A stretch of 64,000 nt of DNA from NCBI RefSeq assembly GCF_051401765.1, contig NW_027480438.1:5332001-5396000 (forward strand), read 5' to 3'. Shown here piece after piece: positions 26,006-38,937 of this stretch; position 1 is the stretch's first letter, and each line of letters begins with the position of its first letter. The stretch is from Calliopsis andreniformis. Lineage: Eukaryota; Arthropoda; Insecta; Hymenoptera; Andrenidae. Below the pieces are notes generated by a model, which saw nothing but the letters and a program-made list of their open reading frames with translations, was not told the DNA's origin and did no database searches. Position numbers and translations under genes: made by a program.

Positions 26006-27733
26006 CGTCAATCCTCAATCCCCAATCCTCAATCTTCAATCCTCTATCCTCAATCCTCAATTCTCAGTCCTCAGTCCTCAATCTTCAATCCTCAATCCTC
26101 AATCTTCAATCCTCAATACTGAATCTTCAATCCTCAATCCTCAGTCCTCAAACCTCAATTCTGAATCCTCAATCCTGAATCCTCAAGCTTCTGCCCTCAG
26201 TCATCAACAATCAGTTAACAATCCTCAATCCTCAATAGAATATCCTGAATTCACAGTTTTCAATACTCAATCCCCATTCTTCAATCTTCAAATCTCAATC
26301 CACAAACATCAATTCTCATCACTCAGCCCTCAACACTCAGTCCTCAATCTTCAACCCTCAATCCTCAATCCTCAATCTTGAATCCTCAATACTCAATCTT
26401 CAATCCTCAATCCTCAATTCTCAATCCTCAACACTCAATCCTCAATCGTCAATCCTCAATCCCCAATCCTCAATCTTCAATCCTCTATCCTCAATCCTCA
26501 ATACTCAATCCTCAATCCTCAGTCCTCAATCTTCAATACTCAATACTCAATCTTCAATCCTCAATCCTCAATCCTCAGTCCTCAATCCTCAATCCTCAAT
26601 CCTCAATCCTCAATCTTCTATCCTCAATACTCAATCTGCAATCCTCAATCCTCAATCCTCAATCCTCAATCCTAATTCGTCACTCCTCGAAACCCAGTCC
26701 TCAATCTTCAATCCTCAATCCTCAATCCTCAATTCTCAATCCTCAATCCTCAATCCTCAATCCTCAATTTTCAATCCTCAATCCTAAATCCTCAATCTTC
26801 AATCCTCAATACTCAATCTTCAATCCTCAATCCTCAATTCTCAATCCTCAATACTCAATCCTCAATCGTCAATCCTCAATTCCCAATCCTCAATCTTCAA
26901 TCCTCAATCCTCAATCTTCAATCCTTAATCCTCAATCCTCAATCCCCAATCCTCAATCTTCAATCCTCAATACTCAATCTTCAATCCTCAATCCTCAATC
27001 CTCAATCCTCAATCCTCAATCCTCAATCCTCAATCTTCAATCCTCAACCCTCAATCCTCAATTCGCAATCCTCTATCCTCAATCCTCAGACCTCAAGCAT
27101 CAATACCCAACCCTCAGTCCTCGTCCTCAATCCACAACCCTGAATCCTCAATCCTCAATATTCATTCATCAATATTCAACCTTCAATCCTCAATCCTCAA
27201 TCTTCAATCCTGAATCCTCAATCCTCAATCCTCAATCCTCAACCTTCAATCCTCAATGCTCAATCTTCAATCCTCAACCCTCAATACTCAATCCTCAATT
27301 CTCAATCCTCAATCTTCAATCATCAATATTCGATATTCAATCCTCAATCCTCAATCCTCTATCCTCAATCCTCAATCCTGAATGTTCAATCCTCAATACC
27401 CAATCCTCAATCTTCAATCCTCAATACTCAATCCTCAATACTGAATCCTCAATCCTGAATCCTCAATCTTCAGCCCTCAGTCCTCAACAATCAATTGTCA
27501 GTCCTCAATCCTCAAAATAATATACCCAATTCACAGTTTTCAATACTCAATCCCCAATCTTCAATCATCAAATCTCAATCCACAAACATCAATTCTCATC
27601 ACTCAACTCTCGACACTCAGTCCCCAATCCTCAATCTTCAACCCTCAATCCTCAATCCTCAATCCTCAATCCTCAATTGTCAATCTTCAACCCTCAACAC
27701 TCAATCTTCAATCCTCAATCCTCAATCCTGAAC
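26006..27733 (+). repeat. 1,728-bp tandem unit, copy 2
   Basis: The second copy ends where it reaches CTGAACCGTCAATCC and leaves the text of copy 1 (which goes on to CAATCCCCAATCC). It contains one TAGAATATCC core (26,236), one TAATTCGTCAC cassette (26,673) and the AAAATAATATACCC variant. In the latter the common cassette has lost its TAGAATATCC word. Confidence 0.92.
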
Positions 27734-29049
27734 CGTCAATCCTCAATCCTCAATCCTCAATCGTCAATCTCCAATCCTGAATTGTCAATCTTCAATCTTC
27801 AATCCTCAATCCTCAATCCTCAATCCTCATTCTTCAATCCCCAATACCCAATCCTCAATCTTCAATCCTCAATCCTCAATCCTCAATTCTCAACAATCAA
27901 TCCTCAATCCTCAGACCTCAAGCATCAATACTCAACCCTCAGTCCTCGTCCGCAATCCACAACCCTCAATCCTCAATCCTCAATCTTCAATCATCAATAT
28001 TCAATCATCAATCCTCAATACTCAATCCTCTATACTCAATCCTCAATCCTGAATGTTCAATCCTCAATACCCAATCCTCAATCTTCAATCCTCAATCCTC
28101 AATCCTCAATCCTCAATCCTCAATCCTCAATCCTCAATCCTCAATCCTGAAACCTCATTCTTCAATCCTCAATACCAAATCCTCAATCTTCAATCCTCAA
28201 CACTCAATCCTCAATACGCAATCCTCCATCCTCAATCCTCGATCCTCAATCCTCAGTCCTCAGTCCTCAAACCTCAATCCTCAACCCTCAACCCTCATCC
28301 TCAATCCTCAATCCTCGATCCTCAATACTCAATCCTCAATCTTCAATCCTCAGTCCGCAATCCTCAATACTCAATCCTCAATCCTCAATCCTGAATCCTC
28401 AATCTTCAGCCGTCAGTCCTCAACAAGCAGTTGTCAATCATCAATCCTCAATACAACATCATCAATTCACAGTTTTCAATACTCAATACTCAATCTGCAA
28501 TCATGAAATCTCTATCCACAAACATCAATGCTCATAACTCAACCCTCAACACTCCGTCCCCAATCCTCAGTTTTCAATCCTCAATCTTCAATCCTCAATC
28601 ATCAATCCTCAATACCCAAGCCTCAATCTTCAATCCTCAATCTTCAATCCTCAATCCTCAATCCTCAATTCGCAATCCTCAATCCTCAATCCTCAGACCT
28701 CAAGCATCAATACCCAACCCTCAGTCCTCGTCCTCAATCCACAATCCTCAATCCTCAATCCTCAATCTTCAATCATCAATATTCAACCTTCAATCCTCAA
28801 TCCACAATCGTCAATCCTCAACCCTCAATCCTCAGTCCTGAAACCTCAATCACGAATCCTCAATCTTGAATCCGCATACTTCAGTCCTCAGTCCTGAACA
28901 ATCAATAGTCAATCCTCAATCCTCAATAGAATATCCTCAATTCACAGTTTTCAATACTCAATCCCCATTCTTCAATCTTCAAATCTCAATCCACAAACAT
29001 CAATTCTCATCACTCAGCCCTCAACACTCAGTCCTCAATCTTCAATCTT
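27734..29049 (+). repeat. Mosaic satellite segment, split copy of the 5.1-6.3 kb module
   Basis: 27,783-28,140 resembles 5,150-5,480 and 30,480-30,800 (CATTCTTCAATCCCCAATAC, CAACAATCAATCC, CCTCGTCCGCAATCC). 28,400-28,870 resembles 5,880-6,340 (AATACAACATCATC, CAACACTCCGTCCCC, CCCAAGCCTC). The two halves are joined by about 260 bp of less distinctive heptamers that include CCCTCAACCCTCATCC. The middle third of the module is missing relative to 30.5-31.7 kb, consistent with an internal deletion or a join of two sources. Confidence 0.75.
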
Positions 29050-29650
29050 CAATCCTCAATCCTCAATCCTCAATCTTGAATCCTCAATACTCAATCTTCA
29101 ATCCCCAATCTTCAATCCTCTATCCTCAATCCTCAATCCTCAATGTTCAACACTCAATACTCAATCTTCAATCCTCAATCCTCAATCCTCAGTCCTCAAT
29201 CCTCAATCCTCAATCCTCAATCCTCAATCTTCTATCCTCAATACTCAATCTGCAATCCTCAATCCTCAATCCTCAATCCTAATTCGTCACTCCTCAAACC
29301 TCAACCCTCAACACTCAGACATCATCCACAATCCTCAATCCTCAATCCTCAATCATCAATCCTCAACACTCAATCCTCAATCCTCAATCCTCAATCCTCA
29401 ATAACCAATCCTCAATCCTCAATCCCCAATCCTCAATCCTCAATCCTCAATCCTCACTCCTCAATCCTCAGTCCTCAAACATCAATCCTGAATCCTCAAT
29501 CCTGAATCCTCAATCTTCAGCCCTCAGTCTTCAACAGTCAGTTGACAATACTCAATCCTCAATAGAATATCACCAATTCACAATTTTCAATACTCAATAC
29601 TCAATCTGCAATCTTCAAGTCTCTATCCACAAACATCAATTCTTGTCACT
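29050..29650 (+). repeat. Block shared with 46.9 and 54.9 kb
   Basis: It matches 46,880-47,450 (offset 17,794) and 54,937-55,507. Marks include TCAATGTTCAACACTC/AATACTC, CAGACATCATCCACAATCC, AATAACCAATCC, CAGTCTTCAACAGTCAGTTG and GTCTCTATCCACAAAC. It carries the TAATTCGTCAC cassette at 29,280, followed by CTCAAACC in place of CGAAACCC. Confidence 0.82.
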
Positions 29651-30479
29651 CAACGCTCAACACTCAGTCCCCAACCATCAATATTCAAACCTCAATCCTC
29701 AATCCTCAATCCTCAATCCCCAATCCTCAATCTTCAATCCTCTATCCTCAATCCTCAATACTCAATCCTCAATCCTCAGTCCTCAATCTTCAATACTCAA
29801 TACTCAATCTTCAATCCTCAATCCTCAATCCTCAGTCCTCAATCCTCAATCCTCAATCCTCAATCCTCAATCTTCTATCCTCAATACTCAATCTGCAATC
29901 CTCAATCCTCAATCCTCAATCCTCAATCCTAATTCGTCAATCCTCGAAACCCAGTCCTCAATCTTCAATCCTCAATCCTCAATCCTCAATTCTCAATACT
30001 CAATCCTCAATCCTCAATCCTCAATTTTCAATCCTCAATCCTAAATCCTCAATCTTCAATCCTCAATACTCAATCTTCAATCCTCAATCCTCAATTCTCA
30101 ATCCTCAATACTCAATCCTCAATCGTCAATCCTCAATTCCCAATCCTCAATCTTCAATCCTCAATCCTCAATCTTCAATCCTTAATCCTCAATCCTCAAT
30201 CCGCAATCCTCAATCTTCAATCCTCAATACTCAATCTTCAATCCTCAATCCTCAATCCTCAATCCTCAATCCTCAATCCTCAATCCTCAATCTTCAATCC
30301 TCAATACTCAATCTTCAACACTCAATCTTCAATCCTGAATCCTGAATCCTCATTCTTCAATCCTCATCACCAAATCCTCAATCCTCAATCTTCAATCCTC
30401 AATACTCAATCTTCAATCCTCAATCCTCAATCCTGAACCGCCAATCCTCAATCCTCAATCCTCAATCGTCAATCTCCAA
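29651..30479 (+). repeat. Block shared with 24.7, 26.4, 35.7 and 56.8 kb
   Basis: It follows the order seen at 35,720-36,490 and 56,790-57,555. CTATCCTCAATCCTCAATAC leads to a TAATTCGTCA cassette (29,930), then CATCACCAAATCC, then TGAACCGCCAATCC (30,435; also 36,444, 47,978 and 57,511). The GAACCGCC mark defines a four-member family. Its partners at 24.7 and 26.4 kb share only the left part. Confidence 0.8.
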
Positions 30480-31720
30480 TCCTGAATTGTCAATCTTCAA
30501 TCCTCAATCCTCAATCCTCAATCCTCAATCCTCATTCTTCAATCCCCAATACCCAATCCTCAATCTTCAATCCTCAATCCTCAATCCTCAATTCTCAACA
30601 ATCAATCCTCAATCCTCAGACCTCAAGCATCAATACTCAACCCTCAGTCCTCGTCCGCAATCCACAACCCTGAATCCTCAATCCTCAATCTTCAATCATC
30701 AATATTCAATCATCAATCCTCAATACTCAATCCTCTGTTCTCAATCCTCAATCCTGAATGTTCAATCCTCAATACCCAATCCTCAATCTTCAATCCTCAA
30801 TACTCAATCTTTAATCCTCAATCCTCAGTCCTCAAACCTCAATTCTGAGTCCTCAGTCCTGAATCCTCAACCTTCAGCCCTCAGTCCTCAACAATCAGTT
30901 GTCAATCCTCAGTCCTCAATAGAATATCCTCAATTCACAGCTTTCAATACTCAATACTCAATCTGCAATCTTCAAATCTCTATCCACAGACATCAATTCT
31001 CATCACTCAACCCTCAACACTCAGTCCTCAATGTTCAATCCTCAATCCTCAATTCTCTATCTTCAATCCTCAATACCGAATCTTCAATCCTAAATCCTCA
31101 ATCCTCAATCCTCAATCCTCAGTCCTCAATCTTCTATCCTCAGTCCGCAATCCTCAATCTTCAATCCTCAATCCTCAATCCTGAATCCTCAATCTTCAGC
31201 CCTCAGTCCTCAACAATCAGTTGTCAATCCTCAATCCTCAATACAACATCATCAATTCACAGTTTTCAATACTCAGTACTCAATCTGCAATCTTCAAATC
31301 TCTATCCACAAACATCAATGCTCATCACTCAACCCTCAACACTCCGTCCCCAATTCTCAATCTTCAATCCTCAATCTACCATCCTCAATCATCAATCCCC
31401 AATACCCAAGCCTCAGTCTTCAATCCTCAACCTTCAACCCTCAATCCTCAATCCTCAATTCGCAATTATCAATCGTCAATCCTCAGACATCAAGCATCAA
31501 TACCCAACCCTAAGTCCTCGTCCTCAATCCACAACCCTCAATCCTCAATCCTCAATCTTCAATCATCAATATTAAACCTTCAATCCTCAATCCACGATCC
31601 TCAATCCTCAACCCTCAATCCTCAGTCCTGAAACCTCAATCCCGAATCCTCAATCCTGAATCCGCAAACTTCAGTCCTCCGTCCTCAACAATCAATAGTC
31701 AATCCTCAATCCTCAATAGA
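30480..31720 (+). repeat. Module shared with both left blocks (5.1-6.4 and 18.5-19.9 kb)
   Basis: This about 1.2-kb stretch parallels 5,170-6,400 in cassette order: CAACAATCAATCC, TTAATCCTCAATCCTCAGTC, TTCTGAGTCCTCAGTCC, CACAGCTTTC, CTATCTTCAATCC, AATACAACATC, CACTCCGTCCCC and CCCAAGCCTCAGTC. It is the clearest link between the left and right domains. Differences include CAATATTGAATC-type changes and TCAGACATCAAGC against TCAGAGCTCAAGC. Parts recur at 34.5-35.4, 55.6-56.5 and 63.5-64.0 kb. Confidence 0.83.
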
Positions 31721-32999
31721 ATATCCTCAATTCACAGTTTTCAATACTCAACCCCATTCTTCAATCTTCAAATCTCAATCCACAAACATCAATTCTCATC
31801 ACTCAACCCTCAACACTCAGTCCTCAATCTTCAATCCTCAATCCTAAATCCTCAATCTTCAATCCTCAACACTCAATCTTCAATCCTCAATCCTCAATCC
31901 TCAATCTTGAATCCTCAATACTCAATCTTCAATCCTCAATCCTCAATTCTCAGTCCTCAACACTCAATCCTCAATCGTCAATCCTCAATCCCCAATCCTC
32001 AATCTTCAATCCTCTATCCTCAATCCTCAATCCTCAATCTCCAATCCTCAATCTTCAATACTCAATACTCAATCTTCAATCCTCAATCCTCAATCCTCAG
32101 TCCTCAATCCTCAATCCTCAATCCTCAATTCTTTAATCCTCAATCCTCAATCCTCAATCCTCAATCCTCAATCGTCAATCCTCAATTCCCATATCTCAAT
32201 CCAGAATGTTCAATCCTCAATACCCAATCCTCAATCTTCACTCCTCAATACTCAATCCTCAATCCTCAATCCTCAATCCTCAGTCATCAATCCTCAATTC
32301 TCAATCCTCAATCCTCAATCCTCAGACCTCAAACGTCAATACTCAACCCTCAGCCCTCGTCCGCAATCCACAACCCTCAATCCTCAATCCTCAATCTTCA
32401 ATCATCAATATTCAATCTTCAATCCTCAATCCTCAATCCTCTATCCTCAATCCTCAATACTGAATGTTCAATCCTCATTACCCAATCCTCAACCTTCAAT
32501 CCTCAATCCTCAATCCTCAATCCTCAAACCTCAATCCTCAGTCCTGAAACCTCAATACCGAATCCTCAATCCTGAATCCTCAATCTTCAGCCCTCAGTCC
32601 TCAACAATCAATTGTCAATCCTCAATCCTCAATAGAATATCCTCAATTCACAGTTTTCAATAGTCAATCCCCATTCTTCAATCTTCAAATCTCAATCCAC
32701 AAACATCAATTCTCATCACTCATCCCTCAACACTCAGTCCTCAATCTTCATTCCTCAATCCTTAATCCTCAATTTTCAATCCTCAATACTCAATCTTCAA
32801 TCCTCAATCCTCAATCCTCAATCCTCTATCCTCAATCCTCAATCCTGAATGTTCAATACTCAATACCCTATCCTCAATATTCAATCCTCAATCCTCAACC
32901 GTCAACCCTCAATTCCCAATCCTCAATCTTCAATCCTCAATCCTCAATACCAAATCCTCAATCCTCAATCCTCGGTCCTCAATCTTCAATCTTCAATCC
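31721..32999 (+). repeat. Block shared with 48.9-50.2 and 58.5-59.7 kb
   Basis: After one common cassette (31,717) comes a block beginning CTTGAATCCTCAATAC at 31,907. It is offset 17,033 from 48,940 and 26,566 from 58,473. The rare mark AATTCTTTAATCC (about 32,128, 49,161 and 58,694) and CCCATATCTCAATCCAGAATG define it. Near 32,850-32,960 it meets CAACCGTCAACCCTC and CAATACCAAATCC strings that also occur at 52.0-52.2 and 53.7-53.9 kb. Confidence 0.82.
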
Positions 33000-35900
33000 T
33001 CAATCCTGAATCCTCAGACCTCAAGCATCAATACCCAACCCTCTGTCCTCGTCCTCAATCCTCAATCTTCTATCCTCAATACTCAATCTTCAATCCTCAA
33101 TCCTCAATTCTCAATCCTCAATACTCAATCCTCAATCGTCAATCCTCAATTCCCAATCCTCAATCTTCAATCCTCAATCCACAATATTCAATCCTCAATC
33201 CTCAACCCTCAGACCCCAATCCTCAATCTTCAATCCACAATACTCAATTTTCAATCCTCAATCCTCAATCCTCTATCCTCAATCCTCAATCCTGAATGTT
33301 CAATCCTCAATACACAATCCTCAATCTTCTATCCTCAATACTCAACCCTCAATCCTCAATCCTGAATTTTCAATCCTCAATCCTCAATCTTCAATCCTCA
33401 ATTCTCAATCCTCAATCCTCAATCCTCAGTCCTCAATCCACAACTCTCAATCCTCAGTCCTGAAACCTCAATCCCGAATCCTCAATCCTGAATCCGCAAA
33501 CTTCAGTCCTCAGTCCTCAACAATCAATTGTGAATCCTCAATCCTCAATAGAATATCCTCAATTCACAGTTTTCAATACTCAATCCCCATTCTTCAATCT
33601 TCAAATCTCAATCCACAAACATTAATTCTCATCACTCAACCCTCAACACTCAGTCCTCAATCTTCAATCCTCAATCCTCAATCCGCAATCTTGAATCCTC
33701 AATACTCAATCTTCAATCCTCAATCCTCAATTCTCAATCCTCAACACTCAATCCTCAATCGTCAATCCTCAATCCCCAATCCTCAATCTTCAATCCTCTA
33801 TCCACAATCCTCAATCCTCGATCCTCAATCCTCAATCTTCAATACTCAATACTCAACCTTCAATCCTCAATCCTCAATCCTCAGTCCTCAATCCTCAATC
33901 CTCAATCCTCAATCCTCAATCTTCAATCCTCAATACTCAATCTGCAATCCTCAACCCTCAATCATCAATCCTAATTCGTCACTCCTCAATACCCAATCCT
34001 CAATCTTGAATCCTCAATACTCAATCTTCAATCCCCAATCTTCAATCCTCTATCCTCAATCCTCAATCCTCAATCCTCAATCCTCAATCCTCAATGTTCA
34101 ATACTCAATACTCAACCTTCAATCCTCAATCCTCAATCCTCAACACTCAATCCTCAATCCTCAATCCTCAATCCTCAATAACCAATCCTCAATCCTCAAT
34201 CCTCAATCCTCAATCCTCAATCCTCAATCCTCACTCCTCAATCCTCAGTCCTCAAACATCAATCCTGAATCCTCAATCCTGAATCCTCAATCTTCAGCCC
34301 TCAGTCTTCAACAGTCAGTTGACAACCCTCAATCCTCAATAGAATATCACCAATTCACAGTTTTCAATACTCAATACTCAATCTGCAATCTTCAAGCCTC
34401 TATCCACAAACATCAATTCTTGTCACTCAACCCTCAACACTCAGTCCCCAACCATCAATATTCAAACCTCAATCCTCAATCCTCAATCCTCAATACCTTC
34501 AATCCTCAATGCTCAATCTTCAACCCTCATCCTCAATCCTCAATCCTCGATCCTCAATCCTCAATCCTCAATCTTCAATCCTCAATACTCAATCTTTAAT
34601 CCTCAATCCTCAGTCCTCAAACCTCAATTCTGGGTCCTCAGTCCTGAATCCTCAACCTTCAGCCCTCAGTCCTCAACAATCAGTTGTCAATCCTCAGTCC
34701 TCAATAGAATATCCTCAATTCACAGCTATCAATACTCAATACTCAATCTGCAATCTTCAAATCTCTATCCACAGACATCAATTCTCATCGCTCAACCCTC
34801 AACACTCAGTCCTCAATGATCAATCCTCAATCCTCAATTCTCTATCTTCAATCCTCAATACTGAATCTTCAATCCTAAATCCTCAATCCTCAATCCTCAA
34901 TCCTCAATCCTCAATTTTCAATCCTCAGTCCGCAATCCTCAATCTTCAATCCTCAATCCTCAATCCTGAATCCTCAATCTTCAGCCCTCTGTCCTCAGCA
35001 ATCAGTTGTCAATCCTCAATCCTCAATACAACATCATCAATTCACAGTTTTCAATACTCAATACTAAATCTGCAATCTACAAATCTCTATCCACAAACAT
35101 CAATGCTCATCACTCAACCCTCAACACTCCGTCCCCAATCCTCAATCTTCAATCCTCAATCTTCCATCCTCAATCATCAATCCACAATACCCAAGCCTCA
35201 GTCTTCAATCCTCAATCTTCAATCCTCAATCCTCAATCCTCAATTCGCAATCCTCAATCCTCAATCCTCAGACCTCAAGCATCAATACCCAACCCTCAGT
35301 CCTCGTCTTCAATCCACAACCCTCAATCCTCAATCCTCAATCTTCAATCATCAATATTAAACCTTCAATCCTCAATCCACAATCCTCAATCCTCAACCTT
35401 CAATCCTCAGTCCTGAAACCTCAATCCCGAATCCGCAATCCTGAATCCGCAAACTTCAGTCCTCAGTCCTCAACAATCAATAGTCAATCCTCAATCCTCA
35501 ATAGAATATCCTCAATTCACAGTTTTCAATACTCAATCCCCATTCTTCAATCTTCAAATCTCAATCCACAAACATCAATTCTCATCACTCAGCCCTCAAC
35601 ACTCAGTCCTCACTCTTCAACCCTCAATCCTCAATCCTCAATCTTGAATCCTCAATACTCGATCTTCAATCCTCAATCCTCAATTCTCAATCCTCAACAC
35701 TCAATCCTCAATCGTCAATCCTCCATCCCCAATCCTCAATCTTCAATCCTCTATCCTCAATCCTCAATACTCAATCCTCAATCCTCAGTCCTCAATCTTC
35801 AATACTCAATACTCAATCTTCAATCCTCAATCCTCAATCCTCAGTCCTCAATCCTCAATCCTCAATCCTCAATCCTCAATCTTCTATCCTCAATACTCAA

Positions 35901-37056
35901 TCTGCAATCCTCAATCCTCAATCCTCAATCCTCAATCCTAATTCGTCACTCCTCGAAACCCAGTCCTCAATCTTCAATCCTCAATCCTCAATCCTCAATT
36001 CTCAATACTCAATCCTCAATCCTCAATCCTCAATTTTCAATCCTCAATCCTAAATCCTCAATCTTCAATCCTCAATACTCAATCTTCAATCCTCAATCCT
36101 CAATTCTCAATCCTCAATACTCAATCCTCAATCGTCAATCCTCAATTCCCAATCCTCAATCTTCAATCCTCAATCCTCAATCTTCAATCCTTAATCCTCA
36201 ATCCTCAATCCCCAATCCTCAATCTTCAATCCTCAATACTCAATCTTCAATCCTCAATCCTCAATCCTCAATCCTCAATCCTCAATCCTCAATCCTCAAT
36301 CTTCAATCCTCAATACTCAATCTTCAACCCTCAATCTTCAATCCTCAATCCTGAATCCTCATTCTTCAATCCTCATCACCAAATCCTCAATCCTCAATCT
36401 TCAATCCTCAATACTCAATCTTCAATCCTCAATCCTCAATCCTGAACCGCCAATCCTCAATCCTCAATCCTCAATCGTCAATCTCCAATCCTGAAGTGTC
36501 AATCTTCAATCCTGAATCCTCAATCCTCAATCCTCAATCCTCATTCTTCAATCCCCAATACCCAATCCTCAATCTTCAATCCTCAATCTTCAATCCTCAA
36601 TCCTCAATCCTCAATTCGCAATTATCAATCGTCAATCCTCAGACATCAAGCATCAATACCCAACCCTCAGTCCTCGTCCTCAATCCACAACCCTCAATCC
36701 TCAATACTCAATCTTCAATCATCAATATTAAACCTTCAATCCTCAATCCACGATCCTCAATCCTCAACCCTCAATCCTCAGTCCTGAATCCTCAATCCCG
36801 AATACTCAATCCTGAATCCGCAAACTTCAGTCCTCCGTCCTCAACAATCAATAGTCAATCCTCAATCCTCAATAGAATATCCTCAATTCACAGTTTTCAA
36901 TACTCAACCCCATTCTTCAATCTTCAAATCTCAATCCACAAACAACAATTCTCATCACTCAGCCCTCAACACTCAGTCCTCAATCTTCAACCCTCAATCC
37001 TCAATCCTCCATCTTGAATCCTCAATACTCAATCTTCAATCCTCAATCCTCAATCC
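33000..37056 (+). repeat. 4-kb block shared with 53.9-58.1 kb
   Basis: It aligns with about 53,880-58,130 at offsets of 20,879, 20,900, 21,081 and 21,067 in successive parts. The 14-bp step equals two heptamers. Markers: ATTGTGAATCC (about 33,526), TAATTCGTCAC (33,972 and 35,939), CAATACCTTCAATCC near 34,493, AATACAACATC, and GAACCGCC (36,444). The right end near 37,056-37,064 is where this copy continues to CAGTCCTCAATACTC and the partner to CAGTCCTCAATCCTC. It keeps the 1,476 bp that are missing from 47.58 kb. Confidence 0.85.
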
Positions 37057-38937
37057 TCAGTCCTCAATACTCAATCCTCAATCCTCAATCCTGAATTTTC
37101 AATCCTCAATCCTCAATCTTCAATCCTCAATCCTCAATCCTCAATCCTCAATCATCAATCCTCAATTTTCAATCCTCAATACTCAATCTTCAATCCTCAA
37201 TTCTCAATCCTCAATCCTCAATCCTCAGTCCTCAATCCACAACTCTCAATCCTCAGTCCTGTAACCTCAATCCCGAATCCTCAATCCTGAATCCTCAAAC
37301 TTCAGTCCTCAGTCCTCAACAATCAATTGTGAATCCTCAATCCTCAATAGAATATCCTCAATTCACAGTTTTCAATACTCAATCCCCATTCTTCAATCTT
37401 CAAATCTCAATCCACAAACATTAATTCTCATCACTCAACCCTCAACACTCAGTCCTCAATCTTCAATCCTCAATCCTCAATCCGCAATCTTGAATCCTCA
37501 ATACTCAATCTTCAATCCTCAATCCTCAATTCTCAATCCTCAACACTCAATCCTCAATCGTCAATCCTCAATCCCCAATCCTCAATCTTCAATACTCTAT
37601 CCACAATCCTCAATCCTCGATCCTCAATCCTCAATCTTCAATACTCAATACTCAACCTTCAATCCTCAATCCTCAATCCTCAGTCCTCAATCCTCAATCC
37701 TCAATCCTCAATCCTCAATCTTCAATCCTCAATACTCAATCTGCAATCCTCAATCCTCAATCATCAATCCTAATTCGTCACTCCTCAATACCCAATCCTC
37801 TATCTTCAATCCTCAAACCTCAATCCTCAATTCCAATCCTGAATCCTCAATCCTCAATCCTCAATCTTCAATCCTCAATCCTCAATCCTCAATTCTCAAT
37901 CCTCAATCCTCAATCCTCAATCCTCAATACTCAACCCTCAATCCTCAGTCCAGAAACATCAATACCGAATCCTCAATCCTGAATCCTCAATCTTCAGCCC
38001 TCAGTCCTCAACAATCAATTGTCAATCCTCCATCCTCAATAGAATATCCTCAATTCACAGTTTTCAATACTCAATCCCCATTCTTCAATCTTCAAATCTA
38101 AATCCACAAACATCAATTCTCATCACTCAACCCTCAACACTCAGTCCTCTATCTTCAATCCTCAATCCTAAATCCTCAATTCTCAATCCTTAATCCTCAA
38201 TCCTCAATCCTCAATCTTCAATCCTCAATTCTCAATCCTCAATCCTCAATCCTCAGACCTCAAACATCAATACTCAACCCTCAGCCCTCGTCCGCAATCC
38301 ACAACCCTCAATCCGCAATCCTCAATCTTCAATCATCAATATTCAATCTTCAATCCTCAATCCTCAATCCTCTATCCTCAATCCTCAATCCTGAATGTTC
38401 AATACTCAATACCCAATCCTCAACCTTCAATCCTCAATCCTCAATCCTCAATCCTCAAACCTCAATCCTCAGTCCTGAAACCTCAATACCGAATCCTCAA
38501 TCCTGAATCCTCAATCTTCAGCCCTCAGTCCTCAACAATCAATTGTCAATCCTCAATCCTCAATAGAATATCCTCAATTCACAGTTTTCAATACTCAATC
38601 CCCATTCTTCAATCTTCAAATCTCAATCCACAAACATCAATTCTCATCACTCAACCCTCAACACTCAGTCCTCAATCTTCATTCCTCAATCCTAAATCCT
38701 CAATTTTCAATCCTCAATACTCAATCTTCAATCCTCAATCCTCAATTCTCAATCCTCTATCCTCAATCCTCAATCCTCAATCCTCAATCTACAATCCTCA
38801 ATACTCAATCTTCAACTCTCAACCTTCAATCCTCAATCCTCTATCCTCATTCTTCAATCCTCAACTCCGAATCCTCAATCTTCAATCCTCAATCCTCAAT
38901 CCTGAATGTTCAATCCTCAATACACAATCCTCAATCT
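37057..38937 (+). repeat. 1,881-bp unit, first copy
   Basis: 37,057 to about 38,150 is repeated at 38,938 to about 40,031. Anchors: CCTGTAACCTCAATCCC at about 37,260 and 39,141 (other copies read CCTGAAACC), and TAATTCGTCAC at 37,771 and 39,652. The rest of the first unit, 38,150-38,937, holds two CCTCGTCCGC/TAGAATATCC stretches and is not present after the second copy. One difference is CTTCAAATCTAAATCC near 38,100 against CTTCAAATCTCAATCC. Confidence 0.87.
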
